Source: Aptenodytes patagonicus | Lineage: Eukaryota; Chordata; Aves; Sphenisciformes; Spheniscidae | Assembly: GCF_965638725.1 (NCBI RefSeq) | Contig: NC_134958.1 | Coordinates: 15,875,464 to 15,939,463, forward strand | Reading direction: 5' to 3' | DNA: 64,000 nucleotides | Shown here: positions 24,001-36,056 of the stretch, piece after piece | Numbering within the stretch: position 1 is the stretch's first letter | How the letters are laid out: the number at the start of each line of letters is the position of its first letter | Notes under the pieces: generated by a model | What the model was told of the DNA's origin: nothing | Seen by the model: only the letters and a program-made list of their open reading frames with translations | Databases searched by the model: none | Translations under genes and position numbers: made by a program

Positions 24001-26729
24001 GACAGTAAGTAGAATGTGTTTAACATCTGCTGTATATATATATTTATGTAAATGTAAAAGAGTCCCATTTAAAAAAAAAATCATTTTTTCTACTAAAATG
24101 TAAATACCAACAAGTTACATCAGTGAAGATGTCGTGATGACAATTTGTTGTTCTACTCAGACCATCTCTAATTCTGAGTCTGATTTATTGCCATGAATAA
24201 CATAAAATGAATTGTGCTCAAGGTGTTCAGAGGTCCAAGCTATCTAAAAGAAATTCCTAATTTTTAGATACTAAGCTATCAAACCAAAGACATCTGATCA
24301 TTCTGCTTGGCAGAAAAATTCTGTGCTTGTATAACTATGTTTAGAACAATTGGACCTGGGCAACTGTATACTAATCCCTAACATTTATATTTATGCACAC
24401 TACAGCAAAGTTCTGAATCAGATCTCTTATTTCAAGTCTCTGAATATTCTAAGGAAATGTCCAGCATTAAATCATAGACAGCAGGATTTGAAATGACATC
24501 TTAAACCTAAAGCATGTCCAGTCCTACTTTTTCATCAATTCTTATCTTTGCCATAAATATCACACCCTCCTACACTGTATGTATTCATTACACAGCTGCA
24601 GCTCCTCCTCTAAGCTGGCTAACACAGCTGTAGCTAGAGAGTGCAGACCAGATGGCCAGTTAAAACCCTGCTTCCTATTGTCTGCAAAACACAATAACTT
24701 GCCAATAATCGCTGCTTCTGGGCCCACACCTTGTGTGTTTTAACTAACACGACTGTTCTTTCCTCAGTCAAAAACTGGCCTGTATCACACATTCAACACC
24801 ATCATACTTCCTTAAGGACTTTTTCTACTGTTTGATTAGCATCCTCAACTCTTTTTCCTCCTTTTTTGTAGTAGAAAAGTTTACTTTTAAAACATAGTCC
24901 TTTTTACCTGTTTTAGTCATGCTGTGCAAAGGAGTTCTGCTGTGCATTAACTCCTAAAGATTTGACTATTTCAGCAAAAGAGCAAAAAAGAAAACAAAGC
25001 TTTTTTTTCTCTCCACATTTTACACATGTAGCATTTCCACAATAACATATACATAATGAAATGATATACATATTGGGAGCAAATTCAGAAATGGGGAGTT
25101 ACAGATAACACCAGTCTTACAGAATGAAACAGGTTTGGCAGTTACTCTACAGCAGTCAGTGGAAGTGTGGCCATCGACTTGAGCCAGCTGTCAAGGCTCA
25201 TGAATGGAAATAGTGGCAACAGCAGCTTGTAAAAGAAATGGATGAAAGAGCTTGCTATACTGAAAAGATAAGAAAGGGGATCATTTTTCTGGTGGTATAG
25301 GGAAGGGGGGGGTGTCTTGGTATATTAATGCCTCATGTAACTTCATACTGATAGGGCTGGCTAAATACATACTGAGTTTTTATTAAGGCTCTAACATTTG
25401 AAATAGGTAATACATACAATTAGTTCCAATGTCATAGGAATAACATTAAAAATTACTGATCAGTTATTTGCTTAAAAATTGTTTGTTTGGTTTTTTTTAG
25501 AACCGCTATCCACTGAAAGGAATTTGAAAAGCATATTTAAAAGCTAAAAAAAAAAATCACATTCTGCTCACGTTTGGAAGCATAACATCAAAATCTCTCG
25601 TTTTCTGCATCTACCTTTTTAAGTGAGCTTTTTTGTTTGCAAATTCTTTGTTAAACAAGTGCACTCCTCCAAGCCAGTACAGCTGGGGCCTCTCTGTACA
25701 AATATGTTTAACTCCATGATCTGTGCAAGTTTTATTGCTAATAATCTAATCACATTTCATGAGTCCAACTAGTCATGGTATAAACCTGATTTCCCTGGCC
25801 TCTCTGCTGTACCTGTTGTTCCATTTTCACAAGCATAAACTCGGTCCCCTAGTGATCTTAAAGTATCAATTATTTTAAAGTGCAACTGTTGCTAACTCAT
25901 GTGCTCAGCAGTTCTTTCTTTTTATACTGTTCCATTTGAAGGGAAGCCAAGCATTTCTGTATGGGTAGCTTTTGAACAGGGGGGAATATTCCAACACATC
26001 TGAATGACACTTAATCTCTAACATTTACGGGGAGAAAACAGAGTCTAAGGAAGCTGCATTTTAAACTCTGTTTATTTGGAATGTACAAAGACAAAGAACA
26101 TTTTCAACCAGAACACTTGTGATCTTTCTCATTCTTTAAAATTACCCTTTCGTAAACCAGTAATGCCTACAAACGCTATGCAGCAAGCAGCAGATAGTGC
26201 TTGTCCTCAGAACATTTGAAAGAGTAAAAACACCCTGCTAATTCCAAAGAGAATCTTCTCAGCAATCTCTCTCTCCTGTGAAACTCCTGCAGCTTTATAG
26301 ACTAGCTTGAGTTAACAACACCTGCTTTTTCAAGACCGGAGGGGAAGATGCAGCAGTGAGAAGAGATGCTGGCAGACATTTCTGCCAGTGGCACGGCAGC
26401 TAGCTCGGTCACCTCTGCTGCTCACTGTGCGGAACAGAGAAGGAGAGATGTGGTCTCTCATTTAGGGCAATTCCAGGATGGTGACATGTAGTCAGCCCAA
26501 CTCTTTCAGATTCCTCCTCAAACACACCCAAGTCAGGATAGACATGAAACACTAATGTGATTTGTTTTATTTTAGGTATCTCGTTTTCACCATTAGGCTA
26601 TGAATCTCTAACAGCTTCATACTCTCAGTGGTCATGAGGCCTTGCCCTGTGGAGTCAATTACAGTCATCCAATCTCAAAGTAAAAGGCATAAATCATATG
26701 ATGGCTGCATTAAAGAAGGTGGTCTAATT

Positions 26730-27003
26730 ACAGAATCACAGAATAGCTAAGATTGGAAGATACCTAAATTGTATATAGCCCAACGCTCCTGCTCAAGCGG
26801 GGTCAGCTAGAGCAGGTTGCCCAGGCCCATGTCTCCAAGAATGGAGACTCCACAATCACCCTCAACAATCTATTCCAGCATTCAGTTACCCTCACAGTAA
26901 AGTGTTTTCTTACATTTAGATGGAATTTAATGTGTTTCAGTTTGTGCCCACTGCCTATTGTCCTGTCACTGAGCACCACTGAGAAGAGTCAGGCCATGCT
27001 CTG
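26730..27003 (-). mobile_element. CR1 LINE 3' end, antisense
   Basis: The segment starts with ACAGAATCACAGAATAGCTA, the reverse complement of the CR1 terminal repeat region. It continues through the usual antisense CR1 words: GATTGGAAGATACCT, GGGTCAGCTAGAGCAGGTTG, a TCCAGCATTCAGTTACCCTC block, CACAGTAAAGTGTTTTCTTA, TTTCAGTTTGTGCCCACTGC, TTGTCCTGTCACTGAGCACC and CACTGAGAAGAG. The element is about 270 bp, 5'-truncated as most CR1 copies are, and diverged. It is the best evidence in the window for an avian genome. Confidence 0.9.
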
Positions 27004-30000
27004 CTTAAAAAAAGGAAAGATACATTCCTGATACTTTTGAAATGTAGTTGTTTAATAGCACCTGGAAATACAATCTACCTCCAGAATGACATAAACTAGG
27101 TAAGAAATGGTGGGGTAAACCTTCAGTCATGATTACAGGAAGAACCTTCATGCTGACCATCCTGAGCACTGCTTAGCAGTGCCTCTAGTAAATCAACAAC
27201 TCATGAAGAGTAGCATGAAAGAGAGCAATCAGCCCAGACAGTAACCTTCCCTGTGGCCAGGACAAAGGCTCTGCTTAGTGCAAGAACTGCAAGAAATCTT
27301 GTTAAAATAGGTACATTATTCTTTGCTGTAGCAAATTTCTGCTAGGGAGGGAGGCAAGAGGAATCGGAAGAGTACTACAAATTATCTACTGTTGTAGTTA
27401 TGCTTTGGCTATAACAGATGCCAGCAACCTGGGGAATGTTCTAATCCTTCCTACTTAGCAGTGACCCAGAGGACTAGGGTCACCCTCACCACCCTACCCT
27501 AGGGTGCTGTAGTCACCTCTTCCATTAAGATTGGCAGTTATAGGTGGTGAGCTGTTGCATCCTGTTTCACTCGTTTTATGCTTGCTGCCAGCCCTGTTTC
27601 TGCTCTTTCCTTACTGGCTGAGGAGCACAAAGAATTCAGAAACCTAGAGAATCTGTCCCTTTGAAGTTGCTACCTATACTCAGTGAAACACTATGAAGAA
27701 CTGTGTAGTGCAGCTAAAGTGGCATCTAGTGACCTTGCTCTGACTAGTCTTATTGAAAATTTCCCTTTTTATTCCAAGAAGGTTTTATTGTGCAACGAAG
27801 GTAAATTAAACAGCTGCCAGGTTTAAATGGTGCAAAACTTAGACACCTGATGCCACCCATAGTTCTGATACTGAAATGTAAGCCATTAAAAAAACCTGAC
27901 AGACTTTGCAATCATAAAGCCATTGCTCAAAACACTTAGAAAAGATCTGCAACTTTATATTAACTCTTGCTTGTATCCAAGAAATTATCAGATTTTTCTA
28001 ACTGTCAGGAAGCCCAGCAATTTTTTTTGTTAACATGAAAAGGCTTGATTAGAAGTGGTATTTTTTATAATTTATTGGAAAAAATTGATAGATAATCTTA
28101 ACTTCATGAAAATAAGGATTGCCAACACTTGCTTAAATCAAACAGAGTTCAGGAAGATACTGTGCAAGCTTCCCCCATGCAGTGCTGCCAATTAATTTCA
28201 ATTCTAGCTTGAAAACACCTGCTATTTTAGCCTTGGGCCTCTCCTTCCATAGTATTTTTATGGCTTAGACAAATACACACACATTTACAATCAAGTCCTC
28301 CTTTCTAGAAAACACAGCTTGTATTGAGTCTTATGAATCACAACTGGAGAGGGCTGCAGAAGGGTGCATGAAAAGATTGTAGCTGGTTTTCAGTTGTCAA
28401 TAATATTCACATACAGACTCCCATGATCTTTCAATGTGATCTGGGTAGTGTGTAATTTCAAATTAAGCCTGAAAAAGTAATGGTTGTATCACCACTTACA
28501 AACCCTGCATACTTCAGAGCATGAAGGTCAAAACCAAAGGAATGCCTTATAGTATTATCACCACTTACATAAATTAGAGGCTTCTTGTGTTCTTGTACTG
28601 CTTATTTAGGCTATTCTCTAGATGAAAGAGTTTGAATTATACAGTAGGCTCTTAATGATACACAGAGCCACACAGAGCCTTCTGGACTAAAGTAACTGAA
28701 ACCCAAAACAGATTAGTCATATTTTCATGTCCATGTTAGCTGCTGTGATATTTTTTCCCAGTAACACTTCAGTAAGTGACTAATTCTATACACAACCACG
28801 CATACGTGAGATACGATACTCACTTGCCTAACGTAAAGCATATGTACCTGGAATAGGCTACAAATTCAGGTAGACATCTAAACCTTTTAGCCTGTAGAAG
28901 AGAATGCATTTGCTGTAATGTACAGTAAATGAGAGACTGAGATGGGGCCACTAGAGAAGGGCCAACTATGTAGCATCGTCATTCATCAATCTTGCATTAG
29001 GGATGAAGGTATAGTGGCAAAGAAACTCCACAGTTGCTCAAGGCATAGTTGCAAATTAGCACCACTAATGTTTGTAGCATAGTTGAATGCTGACACCATT
29101 GCTGCTCATGGCAGAGAGTTGAAGCAGGGAAAGAATTCTTTTCTCCTGTTGACTGCAGCAAAGAAGCTCATTTTAGACTTCAAGCTATATGAGATATAGC
29201 AAACATAGCTTTGAACAAAATGCTTTTGGCAGACTTAACAATAAACCTTAGTGGCAATATGTTTGACGTGCTCTTGCATTTAATATACTATAGAAAAATG
29301 GCACCTCATAAAATGATGACTCATTCCTAACACTTCACTGATAAATGACTCAGTGAGACTGACTTTGTATGGATGCAAAAATTTTGATTAGTACTTCATG
29401 CGTTAAAACATGTTTTAGAAGTTGAAATTGAGCAATGGATGGACAAGGTAAGCTGTCATCCTGCTTGAAAATCTCTGAAAGGTAGTACAGAGAGCTTCAT
29501 GTTTTATAAAAAAACCACATTTGTTCTGTTCTCTCGCAACAAAATGGGAATGTAACGGTCAAGACTTAGTTAATGGCCAAGATGGGCTTCAGTCATGAAA
29601 CGCATTTCTTGCAGTAATTGTTTTCCAGTAATTGTCCCATTGCTTATAGTTTAATACATTATAAAATAGACATGTGTGTGTTTATTATAATGGTTGTCTC
29701 ATATAAAAGTCATATCTCACTATTTATTACAACAGTAACTACTTGGGTGGTATCACATACTGTGTACTTTTGCACTGGTCTGTGTAGACTGCAAAGCTAT
29801 CTGAGTTCCTGAGAAACTGGGTACAAACTGTGAGCCCAGAAAGGGCCCATCAGTCCAGCTGCAGCTTACCCTTCCATCATAAGATGAGTGAAGACTTCAG
29901 TTACTTAATTACAAGGTTTCCACACTTCTAACACTGTGGGAATTCTTTTCACAGTGTCTCTCTTTAGGGATGCAGTTTAAGCACAATGTCGGGGAACAGC

Positions 30001-32622
30001 AAGAGCAGGTTGCTCCCTAAGGGAAGTTGAGCTGGCAGCTAAGGGGTGGCCACAGCCAGACTAGGCAAGGACCTCACCATCAGGACAGAGTCCCACAGCA
30101 CCAGAGACAGGCAAGCAGAGCAAGATGGCAATAGCAACACATCCTACCAGTGGTCCAGTGATCATCAGGCAAGTCAGGGTCCAAGGTCCATCAAGGGATA
30201 TACTACAGCACTTCAGGAACAGGATCAGCAGCAGGCACACCTAAGACATAGCTCAGGAAGGGACTGAAAGGCCCAACCTGAGCTTAAATGGAGTCACTGG
30301 TCAAAGGTGTGGGGAGACCTCAGGTGAGGCTGGTCAAAGCAATTACTAAGAGAGCTTATTACTGCACTCAGAGTGCTGATACAGATCATGCAGATTTTGT
30401 AATATGATTTCTAAGCCAGTGTCTTTTTATCATTAGCAACATAAAAAGAATACACATGTAGAGAAAACAGGAGAGCACTTACATATGCTTTCCATTGCCC
30501 AGATTCCTTGTTACTCTGGAACAGCCTTTGGATATATATCACCATTCTCTAAGATACTCAGGATCATTCTCCTCCTCCTGTAACATTTGGTGAGTCATTT
30601 ATGAACTTGACTTCCTTTCTGATACATGGTGCCCCAAATGCTCGTGAGCTTTTGAAGTCTTTTCATAAGTGATAAATTGCTTTATAACTACCTCCAGAAT
30701 GTGACGGAATCAATTTTCCTGATTTCTCTTGCTTTTGCGTCCATGGGTGTTTTTAGGAAGCTCATTTAACTAGAACTAAGTCTATATTAAAGAGACTCTA
30801 TACTCAAGTAAGTACCTGGGACATCTGTTGAAAACAAATTTTGATTTAATGAATAATTTTTTTAACAATTATTTTACAATATGTCTTTTCAAGTACCTTG
30901 TGCTACAGTTAACATATTTATGTATAAATACGTATGTAGCTATATATGTATATAACTAATGCACAAGTGCAGTTACATTCTCATGCGTAAGTGGTCTGCC
31001 ACAAAAATTTGCATTTAATGATGAAGACAAAACAATCCTAAGAACCAAGAGCCTACCCTAATTACAACACACTATGAGACAGGAAGGAAAAAAAAGAAAT
31101 ATAGAAGTATGAAAAGATTATGATAGTTATGTACATATACACAAAATTAAATGAACTAATAATCTTCAGAATTAATTATATGAGATACTTTTTTATTTAG
31201 AAGTAGATATTTGCTTTATGTATGAAGTGGAAACATGGATTATTTTCATGTCCTCTCATGCACAGGAGTGAAACCTTCTATATTGCCTAAAGCTTTAAAC
31301 ATATTCAGGTTGTATCTGACAAAGTGAGCATAGTTCAGAGTTGAGCCCTTCAGCGTGGCTATCAGCCATAGTCAACAGCCAAGTCTAGTCCTAGAAGGTT
31401 TTAGCAAAAGAGAATTCTGACACTCTTCCTGCACACAGTGATAGTTTTACCGGACAGCAATGACTAGAAGTATAGGGAGTACTGTCTACATCAAAATCAG
31501 CGCCTGTTACAAATACATGTACTCTGGTGGAAACTTCATAACTACAGTCAGAACCGAGAAGGGAATCAGTGCAGGCTCTAGAGGCCATTCATTAAACGCT
31601 TTCTGATGCTGAAACAAATAGGCTGTGCACTTCTTGAAGCTTCTGTATGGTGCTGCACAGAAAAATATTCTATTCTATTGTGATTAATTGTTATAGAAAC
31701 TTATATAGTTAGTTGGCCTGTATCAAGTGTAGTGTGACCTTCAGTATGGATTATGAGAAAGACACAAAACCCACTGGAAATAATGTTTTTTGAGATAATC
31801 ATAGTCTTGCTCAATGTGGGTTGAAGTTACAGATTCTTCTGAAACTGGTGCCTCTACAGGCAGTTGACAGACTGGTAACCTCTTTAAAAAAAAAAAAAGC
31901 GGGCAACAGTGGGAACCACTTTGTAAGTTCTTGAAGGGCTAACAGATATAATTAAGAAAATTAAATCCTACAATACAGGAAATATGTCTCAGAATATATT
32001 GCTTCAAAATTGGAAAATATTTTTGTTCATTGCCTCATCTCTTTCATTTCTAACTTCATTGGCTTTAAAAAAATGTATTCAGCCTTGTGAATTGTTCCGT
32101 GATGGAATTTGTATACAGTATTTATTCTATTATACTGATTTATTTTCAGTGAGTGGGATCTTTTATTTTATAAAATTAAGCTATAGCATTATGGTGATTC
32201 TTAATGTAGTATCTCTAAAGAAACAACTCCTTTTAATCTTCACAGAATACGTACATAATGCCCATGGGAATAATTCATAAAAATAATTCACATTGACACA
32301 TTCCATGATATCTTGTAAGGCCCTGCAGGGTGGCAGTGGCAGCAGCCACTTTTATTTACCATGTGTCTATTCCCCCAAAAGCTTTCTGTCCTAGTTTTAA
32401 TTTGGCTTTACATCATGCTAAACAAATTGTTTTGATTTTTTTTCCTACATTTGAGAGACTATGTGATATTTCATTGCTAACCTTTCTAAAGGCTGACTGT
32501 AGGTCAGAGGCATTATCATTCCATCCTCTGTGAGAAAGTTGTATGTACCTATAGCAGTTTTTCACGTGCAATTTCTCTGCTGGTGCGAGGGCTTAAAAGA
32601 AATGTTAAACCAACTAATATGA
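27004..32622. other. Non-coding stretch, no gene seen
   Basis: AT-rich intergenic or intronic sequence. A CAG/AGCA-rich, relatively GC-rich patch at about 29990-30340 gives a 73-codon frame (30046-30267) full of Q, S and R. Its repetitive purine-rich wording suggests an old repeat rather than a gene, but I cannot assign a family. Confidence 0.5.
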
Positions 32623-32623
32623 A

Positions 32624-32750
32624 GAATCATAGGATCACAAGATCGTAGGATAATTCACGTTGGAAGGGACCGCAGAAGGTCAACAAATCAAATGATATAT
32701 GGGGATGACCAGCTATCCTAGGTACAGCAAAGCTAAGTCAGACCAAGAAG
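32624..32750 (-). mobile_element. CR1 LINE 3' end fragment, antisense
   Basis: GAATCATAGGATCACAAGAT, then CGTAGGATAATTCACG, then TTGGAAGGGACCGCAGAAGG matches the antisense CR1 end (AATCATAGAATCATAGAAT...TTGGAAGGGACC). A CTAAGTCAGACCA block further on corresponds to the CR1 'gaggtcagaccagg' segment. The copy is short and diverged. The right end is approximate. Confidence 0.8.
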
Positions 32751-34169
32751 GTGGCACTGAGCAGGTCACAAGACCAATATCATGAATATCATGATATAAA
32801 GGTAACAGTTCTGGTATTCTCTTGTGTCATGGCAGTTAGATTTGCTTATGTACCAAAGTATTACTGTTTATCATTAACTGGTAGTCTGAAAAGCAATCCC
32901 ACGGGAAACTCTTCGTTTCAAGAAAGCTCTTGTAGGCTTCTTAAAACTGTTTGCTTATCAATCAAAATAAAGCCTCTCCTATGCAAAATAAAAGTTGGAG
33001 ACCTCTTTTTCAAAGTTAAGCTTTACCTATTCTATGGCCTTCTTCCCAGGCTTGTATCTATGCTAGATATTACCATTCTGGATCTCTTACCTCTCTACTG
33101 TCCTGTTTGGGTATTGCGTATCCTATAATGGAGAGGTGAAAAATACATTCTGAAAATGTGAAATGCAAATAAGTAACAACTCATAGTAAGCATCTATAAT
33201 GTTTTGTTTTATTTATAAGCTACAAATGCCCAAATAGCTTTAAAATTTACTACGAAGAAATTTTCCTGCTTGTTTGGAGTTGTCTAAGAAATGGCCTTGT
33301 CTCACAGACTAAGAAGTAAAACACTTTTATTTTTAGATATACATACGTCATGCTATTTTACCATTCCATCTTAACCACCATAAATGCAATATACAGATTC
33401 ACAGCTGCAGCATAAAACCAAATATACCCAACAAACAACACCTCCCCCCAACAAGCAGGTTTCACTTAACTGATATTCTAATAGTTCCTCTTTCATTATT
33501 TGATTTAAGGAGACTTTAAAGGTTATATTGATACTGAGTTGCAACATATGTTTCAGAGTGTTTTTATAATATCAGGTAGAAGGTGTAACCATAGAAACTG
33601 TTTCCTATTGAAATTAATACATATTTTAAAACATCAGATCAGAGAAACAGAGAAATTAGGTGAGTGGAATTTTACATAGAAAGTTAAATTTATGGTCTCT
33701 GTATACAAAAAATTATTTAGAAAATCCTTGCTTTCACAGGTAATAGAATCTTAAGATATTTTTTAGGTATTGTGCAGCTGTTAGGAAGTGCAGGTCATAT
33801 GTTTACATTCTACTAATACTTCTACAGGCAGTAATTTTAAAATATATTTCTCATAAAGTTTGAAAAGATATTTAAAGAAGTTGTAGGACAGTGTCTCTTT
33901 AAGTCTTTGTGTATGAAATAGCAATAATGCGGGGTTTTTAGATGAACATTATTAGATTTTTTTTTTAAATGAAGGTAGTATAACCCTAGTGATAGCTTAT
34001 ATAAATTACCTAAGGTTTTTTCTTTGTACATCTATCCTATAATCCAAAATTAAAATACAGTCATATAGGTATGCAGAATATTACCCACTTCTAGTCTTAA
34101 ATGTTAAATTACTTAAAACCTTTTTTTACTATGTGTTTCATTTGAAGATCTTATAGTTTAGTTCCTCTT
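32751..34169. other. Non-coding stretch, no gene seen
   Basis: AT-rich sequence. The 125-codon frame at 32751-33128 (+) begins at the edge of the CR1 fragment, has no recognisable domain and is not flanked by convincing splice sites. Confidence 0.5.
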
Positions 34170-34305
34170 GGCAACCCTTTAAGAGAGGTTATTGTCTACT
34201 CTCATTTTACATGTGAGGCAACTGAGATAAAGAAAATTAAACTGACCTATACAAAGTTACTTGATTATTGGCAGAGTTGAAAGCCCAGAGAGAAAATTAT
34301 AGGTC
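34170..34305 (-). mobile_element. MIR-like SINE, antisense
   Basis: The order of words follows the reverse complement of the MIR core and tail: GGCAACCCTTTAAGAGAGGT, then TCTCATTTTACATGTGAGGC, then AACTGAGATAAAGAAAATTA, then a CAAAGTTACTTGATTATTGG block, then GCAGAGTTGAAAGCCCAGAG. In MIR these correspond to CAACCCTATGAGGTAGGT, CATTTTACAGATGAGGAAAC, TGAGGCACAGAGAGGTTAAG, AAGGTCACACAGCTAGTAAG and TGGCAGAGCTGGGA. Agreement over more than 100 bp makes chance similarity unlikely. MIR-type copies predate the split of mammals and reptiles, so this is a very old insertion. Confidence 0.7.
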
Positions 34306-35700
34306 CACGAAGAGAAACCTAAAACTTTGAGATGGCTCAGGAGGGCAAGATTCTGCTGCAAGTCTTCTATTTGTGCTGCTGAAATATTTTCCTTAACATT
34401 AAAAATAAGAACAGGGATTGTAATATTTAAAGCTATGAAGTGGAAGGCAGTATACAAACTTATTTATGCAACAGTAGCCTTTCAAAAACCTTAAACTGAG
34501 TCTGACATTGAAAAAAATCTGCAAACTGTACCATAATTCTTGCCTCCCAGAGATAAAAGTATGTTCTGAACTTCAGCTTGGGCTCAGCAACCCCTCAATT
34601 TTCAGTTCTGAGCCAGGACCCTGATGGCAATGCAGCTGCTCAGGTCTCTAATAACCATCACTTCAATCACCATCAACAATGAATGTAAACTTTGGAATTG
34701 CCTTGAGCTATACAACTAATCTGAATTTTTTGTGCAGTTTGAAAAAGAGAGGATTAATACAAAACAATGTTAGAAAGAAAAATCTCTCGACTTTGAAATA
34801 ACAATTTTTCTTACAGAACATAATGAAAAATTTCCACATGTAATATGAATTATTTTGACAGGCTGTGACGTTTGTGCTGGAAATATTACCAAAGGGACAC
34901 TAGATGGGCTATACTTTGGTCCTCCTTTGAAGCCAATAGCTTCATATCCATCGACTTCAATCAGAACATTATGGCAAGTACCTTTTATAACTGCTTTTGT
35001 TCTGTTTTTTCTATATGGAAGATGTGGTTATGCGGTTGCACTACCAGTTCATCTGTTTGTCTGTCTTTCCAATAACTTTTAAATGTATTTGCCAATTTTA
35101 ATCCAATTTAATAGAGGGTACTTGACTCAAAGATACTAAATTGCTACAAGTTTCATGAAAATAAGAATCTGGGTAGGAGACCCCAAGTCCTACTAAGGCA
35201 AATGCAGAGAGAGGCTAACCTTTAACCATTCTGCTTGGTCTGCCCAACAACCAAGAGGCAACAGTTTGCATATAGTAGCAAACTAACCATGAAACCCTGG
35301 GCTAATCACAGTATGTTCCATATTGTAAAACCTTAATTTTACAACTAGAGATAAGGTGATGTAGGGAATGTAAAGTGACTGACTAAAATCTCAGATTTTA
35401 TCAGAAATCGGACTTGGCCCTTAGAGCTTTCTTTCAGTGGCAATATATTTACACTGTATTTGATGGAGAACAAATACAAGTCTTCCCCCTCAAGACTTGG
35501 ATCTCCTTTACTGACTTTCAAGGGGTTGCCCTCATGGAATATGTTTGCCCCATTGACAGTATTAAAAAGTTTCATTACTTGCCGACTCTTTTTTCATGAT
35601 CTCTACATGTACAACTGCTGAGTAGTTAAGACAGTCCGATGTGAACCAAAGAAATTAATAAGGGATAAGCCCTCAATAGCCATTAAGAACAATAATCAAA
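34306..35700. other. Non-coding stretch, no gene seen
   Basis: AT-rich sequence with only short overlapping open frames, for example 34855-35082 and 35345-35599. No domain, splice context or repeat was recognised. Confidence 0.5.
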
Positions 35701-35759
35701 TGCAACTTCTTGGTTGAGCAATTCTTAAATTTCTTCTTGGCGGGAGGGGGAATGTGCCG

Positions 35760-36056
35760 GATACAGGATGACTCTGCTCATGCCTGGTTCTTGCATACTT
35801 TCCTGAGTGTCTTGTATTGGCTAATGATTGTTCTTCCTCATTACTCTGGAAACAATGCAATACCAGGAACAGGCACAGGGCCAAACCCATCTCCACTCTC
35901 CAGAATCCCACTGAATAGTCACTACATTGAGAACATATGACAGATTAAACTGTAAAGAATAGACACTATACTGGGTTGTTATTTTGGAGGTAGGCTACTG
36001 GGCTAGGTGGACCTTTGGTCTGAGCAGCATGGCCTTTCTTATGTTCTCTGCTCTTA
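35760..36056 (+). mobile_element. Ancient CR1/L3-like LINE 3' tail
   Basis: The clear part is at about 35990-36056: GGCTACTGGGCTAGGTGGAC, then CTTTGGTCTGAGCAGCATGG, then CCTTTCTTATGTTCT. This matches the widespread reptile-type tail 'actgggctagatggacctttggtctgacccagtatggccattcttatgttc'. Upstream, a GTGCCGGATACAGGATGACT block may belong to the same element, so the left boundary is uncertain. It is probably an old amniote insertion. Confidence 0.6.

Larger units (their letters stand above)
17346..26729. other. Non-coding stretch, no gene seen
   Basis: AT-rich sequence without recognisable exons. It contains the longest open frame outside the CpG islands (23013-23558, - strand, 181 codons) and a 144-codon frame at 20731-21165 (+), neither resembling a known family. 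It also contains a weak MIR-like fragment and a perfect hairpin at 20983-21007. Confidence 0.55.
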
